NCBI GenBank assembly: GCA_000156155.1
Contig: DS995299.1
Span: 859,400-923,399 of the forward strand
Origin: a beta proteobacterium KB13
Lineage (GTDB): Bacteria; Pseudomonadota; Gammaproteobacteria; Burkholderiales; Methylophilaceae
DNA: 64,000 bases
Direction: 5' to 3'
The notes beneath the pieces are model-generated. The model had not been told where the DNA came from. It saw only the letters and a list, made by a program, of their open reading frames with translations, and did not search any database. Of this stretch, positions 53,543 to 64,000 are shown piece by piece. The translations under genes were made by a program, and so were the position numbers. The first letter of the stretch is position 1; each line of letters opens with the position of its first letter.

Positions 53543-54709
53543 ATGAATTTACACGAATATCAAGCAAAAGAGCTACTTCGGAAATATGAGATTCAAACCC
53601 CTTATGGCCAAGTTGCTGAGACTTTAAATGAAGTAAATGCTTTAGCAAAAGATATAAAAAATCCTGTCGTTTTAAAGGCCCAAATCCATGCTGGAGGAAG
53701 AGGAAAGTCCGGAGGCGTTAAAGTTGTAAAGTCTAAAGAAGAAGCGCTCGAATTTTCTTCTAAGCTTCTGGGAAAAAATTTAGTTACGTATCAAAATCAA
53801 CCATCCGGACAACCCGTTCATAAAATTTTGTTTGAAGAAACAGAAAATATTATCAATGAGCTTTATTTTTCTATCCTAATTGATCGTGAAGAAGAGAAAG
53901 TTTGCCTTGTTGTTTCAAGTGCAGGCGGTATGGAAATAGAAGAGATCAGTAAAAAAAGTCCTGATTTAATACTTAAAGAATTTTGTAACCCTATAACTGG
54001 CTTAATGGACTATCAAACAAGAGAGTTGGCAAACTCATTAAAATTTAGTGCTGATTTAGCAGGGAAATTTAATAAATTTGCTAAGTCGGCTTATAAACTT
54101 TTTACAGAAAATAATTTATCACTTTTAGAAATTAATCCATTAGTGATTAATGATGCTAATGATTTTGTAGCCCTTGATTGCAAGATTAGTATCGATGATA
54201 ACGCCCTCTATAAACAAAAAAAATTAAGTGAACTTCGCGACTGGTCACAGGATGATTCAAAGGAAGCCGAAGCTCATCATGCTGGATTAAATTATATTGC
54301 CTTAAATGGTGATATTGGTTGTATGGTTAATGGTGCAGGACTTGCAATGGCCACCATGGATTTGATACAACATTCTGGAGGATCCCCTGCAAACTTTTTA
54401 GATGTTGGTGGCGGTGCATCTGCAGAAACAGTTTCCAAAGCATTTAGAATTTTACTTTCCGATAAAAATGTAAAAGTTGTTTTGGTTAATATCTTTGGCG
54501 GAATCATGAGATGTGATGTTATTGCCGAAGGTATTATAAATTCTGCGAAAGATGTTGGTGTTTCGATACCGATTGTTGTCAGACTTGAGGGAACTAATGT
54601 CGATGATGGTAAAAAATTACTTAAAGAGAGTTACCTTAATATACATTCAGCAGATAATTTAACAGATGCAGCAAAAATTGCTGTGACATATGCCAAGGAT
54701 CAAAAATAA
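53543..54709 (+). CDS. sucC: SucC, succinyl-CoA synthetase beta subunit
   Basis: ADP-forming succinyl-CoA ligase subunit with the ATP-grasp fold. The 388-residue protein starts with [17 protein letters not shown], has [14 protein letters not shown] near residues 47-60 and [34 protein letters not shown] near 260. Its last base is shared with the sucD start. Succinyl-CoA made here would feed dapD (37130-37957). I see no sucA/sucB in the window. Confidence 0.97.
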   Translation: MNLHEYQAKELLRKYEIQTPYGQVAETLNEVNALAKDIKNPVVLKAQIHAGGRGKSGGVKVVKSKEEALEFSSKLLGKNLVTYQNQPSGQPVHKILFEETENIINELYFSILIDREEEKVCLVVSSAGGMEIEEISKKSPDLILKEFCNPITGLMDYQTRELANSLKFSADLAGKFNKFAKSAYKLFTENNLSLLEINPLVINDANDFVALDCKISIDDNALYKQKKLSELRDWSQDDSKEAEAHHAGLNYIALNGDIGCMVNGAGLAMATMDLIQHSGGSPANFLDVGGGASAETVSKAFRILLSDKNVKVVLVNIFGGIMRCDVIAEGIINSAKDVGVSIPIVVRLEGTNVDDGKKLLKESYLNIHSADNLTDAAKIAVTYAKDQK

Positions 54710-55584
54710 TGTCTGTCCTAGTTGATTCAAAAACTCGTTTAATTTGTCAAGGATTCACTGGAAAACAAGGCACTTTCCACTCTGAGCAATGTTTAAACTA
54801 TGGGACTAATTTAGTGGGTGGTGTCACGCCAGGCAAAGGTGGAGGCAAACATCTTAAATTACCAGTTTTTAATACGGTGAAAGAGGCTGTGAATCAAACA
54901 CAGGCCAATGCAACTATGATCTATGTTCCACCAGCATTTGCTGCAGATTCTATCATTGAGGCTAGCGAGGCTGGAATAGAGATTATTGTCTGTATTACTG
55001 AAGGTATCCCTACTTTTGACATGCTCAAAGTTAAATCAATCATTAATAGTAATCGCTCAATCTTAATAGGTCCTAACTGCCCAGGAATAATTACACCAGG
55101 GGAATGTAAAATAGGAATTATGCCGGGTAGTATTCATCTTCCTGGTAAGATCGGAATTGTTTCAAGATCTGGTACCCTCACTTATGAGGCTGTCAATCAA
55201 ACAACCAACAACAAATTAGGTCAATCTACATGTATCGGTATTGGTGGGGATCCGATTAAAGGGCTAAATTTTATTGAGTGTCTAGATTTTTTTGAGAATG
55301 ATCCGGATACACATGGAATCATCCTTGTTGGCGAGATTGGTGGTAGTGATGAGGAAGAAGCTGCAGATTATATCAAAGAAAAAATTACAAAACCTGTTGC
55401 GTCGTACATTGCGGGTATGACAGCACCAGAGGGTAAAAGAATGGGACATGCAGGGGCAATAATTTCAAAGACCAGCGGAAAAGCCATTGATAAAATTAAT
55501 GCCTTAAGAAAAGCAGGTGCCGTAATTGCTAACTCCCCCGCAGAAATAGGTGATGCTATTTTGTTAGCCATGAATAATGCATAA
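54709..55584 (+). CDS. sucD: SucD, succinyl-CoA synthetase alpha subunit
   Basis: CoA-binding subunit with the phosphorylated histidine. The 291-residue protein has the CoA site [25 protein letters not shown]-type segment, the [20 protein letters not shown] loop near residue 121, [11 protein letters not shown] near 155 and the active-site His in MGHAGAII near 247. It overlaps the following ankyrin gene by 8 bases. Confidence 0.97.
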   Translation: MSVLVDSKTRLICQGFTGKQGTFHSEQCLNYGTNLVGGVTPGKGGGKHLKLPVFNTVKEAVNQTQANATMIYVPPAFAADSIIEASEAGIEIIVCITEGIPTFDMLKVKSIINSNRSILIGPNCPGIITPGECKIGIMPGSIHLPGKIGIVSRSGTLTYEAVNQTTNNKLGQSTCIGIGGDPIKGLNFIECLDFFENDPDTHGIILVGEIGGSDEEEAADYIKEKITKPVASYIAGMTAPEGKRMGHAGAIISKTSGKAIDKINALRKAGAVIANSPAEIGDAILLAMNNA

Positions 55585-56511
55585 ACTTATTTTTATTCTT
55601 GTATTTGTTTTCTTTTCCTTACATTCCTCCTCTGAAGAGGTTAATTATCTCTTAACTGCATCAGCAAAAGATGATATCGAGACAGTAAAAGCCATACTAG
55701 AAAGTGGCGCCGATGTTAACGTAGTCGATTCCAACAATCTTAATGCCTTAATGTATGCGGCAAGAAAAAATAATTCGGAGATTATTAATTTACTAATTAA
55801 AAATAAGATTAAAGTAAACCATACTGATGCTTCTGGGTGGACTGCATTAATGTATGCAGCAAAAAAAAATTATACTGAATCTATAAATTTGTTGCTAAAT
55901 GCAAAAGCCGATCCAAAAATTACAGATCCAGACGGATGGTCCGCTTTTGGTCTTGCTGCATCTGCTGGACATAGTGAAACCATCGATTTGCTAATCAAAG
56001 CAGGAATTGACCCAAATAATAGGAATAACAGTGGTCAGACAATTTTAATGATTGCTTCAAAAAAAGGAAATTTGGCAGTCGTAAAAAGTCTTCTAGACAA
56101 TAAAGCAAACTTTACTTTAAAAGATCCTAATGGGAAGACAGCCTTAATGATTGCATGTGCCAATGGAAATATTGATGTTGTAAAAATGCTCCTAAATCGA
56201 GGTGCAGATGTTCATACAGAAGATAAATCTAAATGGACCGCATTAACTTGGTCTATTGAAAAAGAATACCCAAAAATTGCAAATATTCTTCTTGAACGAG
56301 GTGCAGACCCCAATCATAAAGATGATCAAAAAACACCCTTGATTCATTTTGCTGTATTTAATAATGATTATGAATCAGTTAAATTGTTAATTGAATACAA
56401 CGTTAAATTAAAAGCACGAGATCAATATGGGCTTACTCCTTATGTCTATGCTTTGAAAGAAAAAAATAAAAAAATTGTTGAAATTATCAAAGATAATGGT
56501 GGGACTTATTA

Positions 56512-56512
<1 letters not shown>
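55577..56512 (+). CDS. Exported ankyrin-repeat protein (large)
   Basis: Predicted periplasmic protein of 311 residues, with a signal peptide ([19 protein letters not shown], cleavage near 19-20). The remainder is eight to nine ankyrin repeats of 33 residues, e.g. [64 protein letters not shown]. It overlaps sucD by 8 bases and shares one base with nadE, so it is probably in the sucCD-nadE-glnB transcript. The function is unknown; a solute or protein partner in the periplasm is inferred. Confidence 0.88.
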
Positions 56513-59150
<2,638 letters not shown>

Positions 59151-59154
<4 letters not shown>

Positions 59155-59315
59155 TTTATCTTTCTTGCCTCAGATACAAGCATTATGGGAATCCCATTTT
59201 TTATAGAATATGCCAAGCCTGCTCCCTTTGATATTAATTCATTATTTTTTTTATCATAAACAAGTTTTTCTTTAGTCACTGGACATACAATTAATTCAAG
59301 TAAATTTTTATCCAT
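59151..59315 (-). CDS. Trm112-like (YcaR family) small protein
   Basis: A 54-residue protein, not previously obvious because of its size: start [20 protein letters not shown], then a [21 protein letters not shown] end. This fits the YcaR/UPF0434 group of the Trm112 family (typical core E-L-I-C-P-V-T-K, YP-I-R-GIPIML). Only one cysteine remains, as in bacterial YcaR. It overlaps lpxK by 8 bases and kdsB by 4 (ATGA); lpxK-ycaR-kdsB is a conserved order. Bacterial function is unclear. Confidence 0.88.
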
Positions 59316-60273
59316 TTAAAATTTTTCCAAGTAATTTTTTTTCAAACACTGGGCACATCCTTGGATCGGATTTTAGTACCCAAATATTTTTATTTTTAAT
59401 ATTTGTACATTTAACTGAATCTTTTTCAGTAATAAGATAATTAAAGTTATCTTTAAAATCATTATTTGTAAAATAATAATGATCATCATAAATCCGATAT
59501 TTAAAATGACATAGTTTTTTTAATGAGTTTATCAATCGATACGGATAACCGATACCAATTGATAAATGTAGATTAGTTAACTTATTCAGAGCAATCTTCT
59601 CGTTTGTCTTTAAATTAGTTACTTTATGATTAAGAGAAAAGTTAAAAAAGTCTTTTTTAGATTCTAAGCTATTTGATACAACTAAAATATCGTTATCGAG
59701 AATTTTCGACAAGGGTTCTCTAAACGGCCCCGCTGGAAGAAGCAAATGATTAGTTACATACCGGTCATCATTTATTAATATTTTATAATCAAAAATTAAA
59801 CTTTTATGCTGAAGGCCGTCATCTGAAATAATTACATCCGTATCATTGTATTTTTTTATTAATGCATCTCCTGCCTCAAATCTCGATTTACTAATAAATA
59901 CAGGGATATTTAATTTTTGTTTTAATAACAATGCTTCATCACCGACATCAACAGGGTTCGAATTATCGAAGACTTCAGTTGTATTTTTAAACTTCCCTTT
60001 GTAACCACGAGAAATGATTCCAACATTTATATTATTTTTTTTTAATAATTTAGCCAAGTAAATGACAAGCTGAGTTTTGCCTGAGCCACCAACAATTAGA
60101 TTCCCTACTGCAATCGTCGTGACTGGAAGTTTTTTTTGTTTAAAAATATTAAACCTATAAAGACCAGTTCTTAAATAATAGATAAAATAATTTATTAATG
60201 AAAGAGGGGCAAGTAACCATATTAAATTAGCTTGTTTGTAATACTGATCGGTAAAAAATTTCTCAATTGACAT
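59308..60273 (-). CDS. lpxK: LpxK, tetraacyldisaccharide 4'-kinase
   Basis: Phosphorylates the lipid A precursor at the 4' position. The 321-residue protein has an N-terminal membrane-proximal helix and the P-loop [22 protein letters not shown] near residues 57-78, [17 protein letters not shown] and [11 protein letters not shown] near 150. It lies 7 bases after msbA, the normal arrangement. Confidence 0.95.
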   Translation of the reverse strand: MSIEKFFTDQYYKQANLIWLLAPLSLINYFIYYLRTGLYRFNIFKQKKLPVTTIAVGNLIVGGSGKTQLVIYLAKLLKKNNINVGIISRGYKGKFKNTTEVFDNSNPVDVGDEALLLKQKLNIPVFISKSRFEAGDALIKKYNDTDVIISDDGLQHKSLIFDYKILINDDRYVTNHLLLPAGPFREPLSKILDNDILVVSNSLESKKDFFNFSLNHKVTNLKTNEKIALNKLTNLHLSIGIGYPYRLINSLKKLCHFKYRIYDDHYYFTNNDFKDNFNYLITEKDSVKCTNIKNKNIWVLKSDPRMCPVFEKKLLGKILNG

Positions 60274-60280
60274 GATTTTT

Positions 60281-62029
60281 TTAAGATAATTCTTTTTTAT
60301 ACAGTTTTGAATAGAACCCTTTTTTTCTTATTAATTCGTCGTGATTCCCAGATTCAATAATTGATCCTTTATCAAGAACAAAAATCTTGTCAGCATTTTT
60401 TACGGTTGATAATCGATGAGCAATAATAATGGATGTTTTGTTTTTCATTAAATGATCTAATGCATTTTGAACAAGTTTTTCAGACTCTAAATCAAGAGCT
60501 GAGGTTGCTTCATCAAGCAGTAAGATAGGGGCGTCTTTGATAATTGCTCTGGCAATTGCAATACGCTGCTTTTGCCCGCCAGATAGTTTAACCCCTCGAT
60601 CACCAACCAAATTATCTAACTTTTTAGGAAGCTTTTCTATAAATTCTCTACAGTTTGATTGATCTATGATTTCATTCAATCTTTTATCGGAAATTTTTCT
60701 AGTTTGATTTCCATAACATATGTTATTTCGTATGGTGTCGTTAAATAAAATAGTATCCTGAGTAACTAGAGAAAAAAAGCTGCGCAAATTTTCAAGTTTT
60801 AAATCTTTGATATTTACTTTATCAACTAAAATGTCACCCTCTTTAAAATCATAAAATCTTGGAAGAAGATTCATCAAGGTTGTTTTTCCTCCACCTGATT
60901 TACCAACTAATGCAATTTTCTGTCCTCTCTTTATTTTCAATGATATTTGATTTAAAACACTTCTATCATTATCTCCGTATTGAAAAGAAAGGTTTTTAAT
61001 TTCTATATCGCCTTTAACATTAGGTAAAACTTTTTTTCCTTGGTTTTTTTCATTCCGTTCATTTAAAACATTCATAATACTTTTTGCTGCAGCAATGCTA
61101 ACCTGTAATGATTCATTAACTTCGGTTAAGCTTTTGATCGGCTTAATCATCATTAGCAGCGCGCCAATAAAAGCAGCAAATTCACCAGTGGTAAAATTTG
61201 CCAACGCGTAGTAAACAATTACGCCTAAAGCAATTGAGGCAATAATTTCTATTAACATGCTGTTAAACAGAGAAAGTTTTGCCAATCTAATTTGCATGTT
61301 CATATTTTTTTTGACAATCGATGTAAATCTATGCAATTCATAATTTATTGCACCAAAAACTTTTATGACCCTTTGTCCAGTCACAGCCTCTTCCGATGCA
61401 GATGTCATGTTCCCCATAGTTTCTTGCACCTCAAAACCAAAAGACCTGAGTCGTGGTGATACTTTCTTTAAATATCTGATAATTACTGGTGTCATTAATA
61501 AAAAAACTAAAGTGAGAAACCAATCCAAATAAATCATGTATATGAATAACGCAATAACAGTAAAAGATTCTCTGATTATGGTTATACCTATCCTTGTTAT
61601 AACTGCTGATAATTGATCTGCTTCATAAGTTAATTTTGAAACAAGCATTCCTGCGTTATTGTTATCGAAATATGACACCGGAAGTTTGAGATATTTTTTG
61701 AAAGTATCAATCCTGAGATCTGCAACCACGCCCCTTGAAGTTTTCCTCATATGATACCCAGACATAAATGATGAACAGGCCCTGATTAACATAAGCAACA
61801 TCAGAGAAATGGGCAACATTATTTTTATGATCGAATTTCCAGTATCAAAACCATTATCAGTAATCTCTTTAAGCAGTGCTAGAAAACCTGTATTGGTTAA
61901 TGAAAATATCAACATAAATACGATACTCAATAATAAAGAAAATTTATAATTGAGCGCATATCTTAAAAGTTGTTGATAAATTTCTTTGAATTCTGATAAC
62001 TTTAGAGGATGTTTTTTTAACTCTGGCAT
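60281..62029 (-). CDS. msbA: MsbA, lipid A export ABC transporter
   Basis: Homodimeric flippase that moves core-lipid A across the inner membrane. The 582-residue protein has six transmembrane helices (about 30-320) and a nucleotide-binding domain with Walker A GKSGGGKTTL, signature LSGGQKQRIAIARAI, Walker B ILLLDEATSALD and the switch His in IIIAHRLSTV. Neighbours exbD and lpxK support the role. Confidence 0.96.
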   Translation of the reverse strand: MPELKKHPLKLSEFKEIYQQLLRYALNYKFSLLLSIVFMLIFSLTNTGFLALLKEITDNGFDTGNSIIKIMLPISLMLLMLIRACSSFMSGYHMRKTSRGVVADLRIDTFKKYLKLPVSYFDNNNAGMLVSKLTYEADQLSAVITRIGITIIRESFTVIALFIYMIYLDWFLTLVFLLMTPVIIRYLKKVSPRLRSFGFEVQETMGNMTSASEEAVTGQRVIKVFGAINYELHRFTSIVKKNMNMQIRLAKLSLFNSMLIEIIASIALGVIVYYALANFTTGEFAAFIGALLMMIKPIKSLTEVNESLQVSIAAAKSIMNVLNERNEKNQGKKVLPNVKGDIEIKNLSFQYGDNDRSVLNQISLKIKRGQKIALVGKSGGGKTTLMNLLPRFYDFKEGDILVDKVNIKDLKLENLRSFFSLVTQDTILFNDTIRNNICYGNQTRKISDKRLNEIIDQSNCREFIEKLPKKLDNLVGDRGVKLSGGQKQRIAIARAIIKDAPILLLDEATSALDLESEKLVQNALDHLMKNKTSIIIAHRLSTVKNADKIFVLDKGSIIESGNHDELIRKKGFYSKLYKKELS

Positions 62030-62037
62030 CGAGAGGT

Positions 62038-62457
62038 TTAATTAACCTTTGTGGCAAATGTAACTTTATTAAGACCAGACAGTCTGGCTGCCTCCATAAC
62101 ATTTATCACAGATTGGTGGTTGGACATCGCATCAGCATTAATAATAACTGTTGGTAAATCATTATTAAATTTTGATTTTAAGTTTTTTAACTCCACTAGG
62201 ATACCAGCAATGGTATTGTCCGTGATTTGTACATCGTTAATAAAGTACTGATTATCACTGGTAATTACAATATCCACTTTATCAAGATCCTTATCTTGAG
62301 GTATTGCCTCAGCAGTTGGAAGATTGATTTTTAATTCACTAAATTTAGAGAACGTTGTGCTCACCACAAGAAAAATAATGATCACCAGTAAAACATCAAT
62401 AAGAGGGATAAAGTTTATCTCCAACTCATCTTCTTGACTACCTCTTCTGAAATTCAT
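62038..62457 (-). CDS. exbD: ExbD/TolR-family biopolymer transport protein
   Basis: Proton-channel subunit with one membrane helix (about 17-38, INFIPLIDVLLVIIIFLVV), whose Asp is the likely proton carrier, and a periplasmic domain. The 139-residue length fits ExbD. It is preceded by exbB (3-base gap). Without tonB or tolA in the window, whether it energises TonB or another protein is open. Confidence 0.92.
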   Translation of the reverse strand: MNFRRGSQEDELEINFIPLIDVLLVIIIFLVVSTTFSKFSELKINLPTAEAIPQDKDLDKVDIVITSDNQYFINDVQITDNTIAGILVELKNLKSKFNNDLPTVIINADAMSNHQSVINVMEAARLSGLNKVTFATKVN

Positions 62458-62460
62458 TAG

Positions 62461-63066
62461 TTATTTTCCTTTATGATGAATGATTTCAACTAAGGTAATG
62501 GCCTGCTGTTCCATCTCAACTATAAGTGACTCAACTTTATTTTTAAAAAATCTGTACATAATCATCGCTGGAACAGCAACAACAATTCCACCGGCTGTAT
62601 TGTATAACGCAATAGAAATCCCTCTAGCAAAAACAGTTACATCGGCACCGCTGCTTGTGAATGAGCTAAATAATTCAACCATTCCAATGATAGTCCCGAA
62701 AAGGCCAAGTAATGGAGCAACCGTTGCGATCGTTCCCAAAGTGGATAAGTATTTTTCTAATTTATGAAAAACTGCCCTTCCAGTTTCTTCGATTGATTCT
62801 TTTATCAAACCAGGAGAACTAGAGATATGATCAAGCGCGGTAGCAAATATCTCACCTAAGTATGAGTGCTCCCTCAGCAAGTCAATGGATTTTTTATTGA
62901 CGCCTTTTTGGTCAATTAATGTCTTGACTTCATTCAATAAATTTTTTGGTGCAATTATTGCTGACCTCAAGGCCCACAGTCTTTCAATTATAATTGCTAG
63001 AGCAAGAATTGAAGCAAAAATTAAAGGCCAAATTGGCCAACCAGCACCTTGAATAATATTCCACAC
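62461..63066 (-). CDS. exbB: ExbB/TolQ-family biopolymer transport protein
   Basis: Membrane subunit of the ExbB-ExbD proton motor. The 201-residue protein has three hydrophobic helices (about 12-30, 105-130, 150-175) with the conserved IATVAPLLGLFGTIIGMVELF and ALYNTAGGIVVAVPAMIMY segments. Translation begins with GTG at 63066, supported by a strong AAGGAG exactly 7 bases upstream. Confidence 0.93.
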   Translation of the reverse strand: MWNIIQGAGWPIWPLIFASILALAIIIERLWALRSAIIAPKNLLNEVKTLIDQKGVNKKSIDLLREHSYLGEIFATALDHISSSPGLIKESIEETGRAVFHKLEKYLSTLGTIATVAPLLGLFGTIIGMVELFSSFTSSGADVTVFARGISIALYNTAGGIVVAVPAMIMYRFFKNKVESLIVEMEQQAITLVEIIHHKGK

Positions 63067-63073
63067 TCTACAA

Positions 63074-63079
63074 CTCCTT
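63074..63079 (-). promoter_or_regulatory. Ribosome binding site deciding the GTG start of exbB
   Basis: On the minus strand AAGGAG lies 7 bases before the GTG at 63066. It makes this GTG the clear start; no ATG is close by. Confidence 0.75.
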
Positions 63080-63107
63080 AATAAGCATTAATGATTCAAA
63101 AAGAATA

Positions 63108-63773
63108 TTAACATTTTTTCAATTTTCCATCGACAAACTCAAGTTTGTTTTTAAATTTTTTTAGCACAGATAAGTCATGCGTCACCATTATCAATGAGAT
63201 TGATTTTTCTTTAGCTAGCTTAATTAGCAAATCAATTACTCTCCTAGAATTTTTTTTATCCAAATTTCCAGTGGGTTCATCTGCAAATATAATTTTTGGA
63301 TCGTGAACAACAGCTCTACACACTGCAACCCTCTGCCTTTCACCACCAGATAATTGATTCGGAAAATGATGTAATCTCTCGCTAAGTCCTACCTGATAAA
63401 TTAGATTTTCTGCTTTTTTTGTAGCTTTATCATTATCGTGCCCATTTAATAATAAAGGTAACTTTACATTCTCTAGAACATTAAAATCATTCAATAGATG
63501 ATGAAACTGGTATATGAATCCAAATTCTTTTCTTCTAAAAGTGGTTACCTGAGAAGAACTTAAAGAACTTAAACTCTTTCCTAGTACAGCAACATCTCCC
63601 TGATCGAATGTATCCAGCCCAGCAATGATTTGCATAAAAGTTGTTTTCCCTGATCCAGATACACCAGTTATGACTGCAGATTCATTGATTTCAATTGATA
63701 ATCGATCAAACAGAGGCTTTTCCAAAGATGGAAATCTTTTTGTTAAATTTTTTATCTCAACAACATTACTCAT
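63108..63773 (-). CDS. lolD: LolD, lipoprotein-releasing ABC ATPase
   Basis: ATPase that powers lipoprotein release from the inner membrane to LolA. The 221-residue protein has Walker A GVSGSGKTTF (residues about 37-46), signature LSGGERQRVAVCRAV near 140, Walker B KIIFADEPTGNLD and the H-loop MVTHDLSVL. The LolD-type region with NDFNVLENVKLPLLL is present. It overlaps the lolC/E end by 8 bases. Confidence 0.95.
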   Translation of the reverse strand: MSNVVEIKNLTKRFPSLEKPLFDRLSIEINESAVITGVSGSGKTTFMQIIAGLDTFDQGDVAVLGKSLSSLSSSQVTTFRRKEFGFIYQFHHLLNDFNVLENVKLPLLLNGHDNDKATKKAENLIYQVGLSERLHHFPNQLSGGERQRVAVCRAVVHDPKIIFADEPTGNLDKKNSRRVIDLLIKLAKEKSISLIMVTHDLSVLKKFKNKLEFVDGKLKKC

Positions 63774-64000
63774 TTTTTAAAATTTCACCAGGATTTAATT
63801 TTGCTGCCATTTGGCTGGGGTAAATGGTAGCAAATAAAGACAAGATAATTGACACCAGTATTACAAAAACTATATCCATTGGAATAATCATTGAAGGAAG
63901 TTCATTGATGTAATAAATATCTTTTGATAAAAATTGAATATTAAACAGACCTTCAATAAACGGAACAATGGTATTGATATTGGCTGCAATTACAACTCCA
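63766..64000 (-). CDS. LolC/E lipoprotein-releasing permease, 3' part
   Basis: Only the last 77 codons are inside the window; the start lies beyond 64000. The tail shows a periplasmic stretch ending in a typical DIYYINELPSMI segment, a final transmembrane helix (IVFVILVSIILSLFATIYPS) and the family end (PSQMAAKLNPGEILKNE). This matches the C-terminus of LolC/LolE. Cut by the window edge, not broken. Confidence 0.9.
   Translation of the reverse strand, partial: GVVIAANINTIVPFIEGLFNIQFLSKDIYYINELPSMIIPMDIVFVILVSIILSLFATIYPSQMAAKLNPGEILKNE

Overview
The window is a gene-dense stretch of an AT-rich bacterial chromosome, recognisably betaproteobacterial in gene order: rpoE-rseA-rseB-rseC-mucD-lepA-lepB-rnc-era-recO-pdxJ-acpS on one strand, a full isc operon, cysM/exonuclease/rlmD, scpA-scpB-rluB, nadE-glnB, and lolCD-exbBD-msbA-lpxK-kdsB. 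Low GC, almost no intergenic DNA (no gap reaches 100 bases), and 1-20 base overlaps at many junctions point to a streamlined free-living genome. The OM43 / Methylopumilus-like Methylophilales would fit, but that placement is inferred from gene order and composition, not from a marker gene.

Layout. 46-12659 (minus): htpG behind its own heat-shock promoter, then tcdA, acpS, pdxJ, recO, era, rnc, lepB, lepA, and the envelope-stress sigma factor with its regulators and the protease mucD. 12718-23386: nadB, a SlyD-type isomerase, suhB (minus), trmJ, cysE, then iscR, a second cysteine desulfurase, iscS, iscU, iscA, hscB, hscA and fdx, opened by an IscR box and closed by a bidirectional terminator. 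23439-32950 (minus): a BI-1 family membrane protein, then dsbB-cysM-exonuclease-rlmD, a peptide ABC transporter without ATPase genes, a cytoplasmic YkuD-domain enzyme, yhhQ and nagZ in one tightly overlapping run. 33016-39446 (plus): xseA, kup, an M48 lipoprotein protease, dapD, an ArsC-like protein and dapE. 39466-44353 (minus): rluB, scpB, scpA, trpS, an M50 protease and a PHP phosphoesterase. 44400-52589 (plus): yciB, yciI, bolA, a parvulin, feoA, feoB, purL and an exported ankyrin protein. 52638-59315: serB (minus), sucC, sucD, a second exported ankyrin protein, nadE, glnB (plus), then kdsB and a 54-residue Trm112-like gene (minus). 59308-64000 (minus): lpxK, msbA, exbD, exbB, lolD and the 3' end of lolC/E.

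Most genes are housekeeping. Functional groupings that stand out are Fe-S cluster assembly under IscR control, envelope stress (rpoE group), outer-membrane lipid and lipoprotein export (lol/msbA/lpxK/kdsB) and a probable peptidoglycan-recycling module (peptide-binding protein, two permeases, cytoplasmic YkuD enzyme, NagZ). The recycling module is the best candidate for something new here. I saw no rRNA, tRNA, CRISPR array, insertion sequence, phage gene or replication origin. Smaller points of interest are a near-consensus sigma-32 promoter for htpG, a 22/25 match to the IscR type 1 site on a promoter that would give an almost leaderless iscR mRNA, a second complete cysteine desulfurase inside the isc operon, and two exported ankyrin proteins flanking serB-sucCD.
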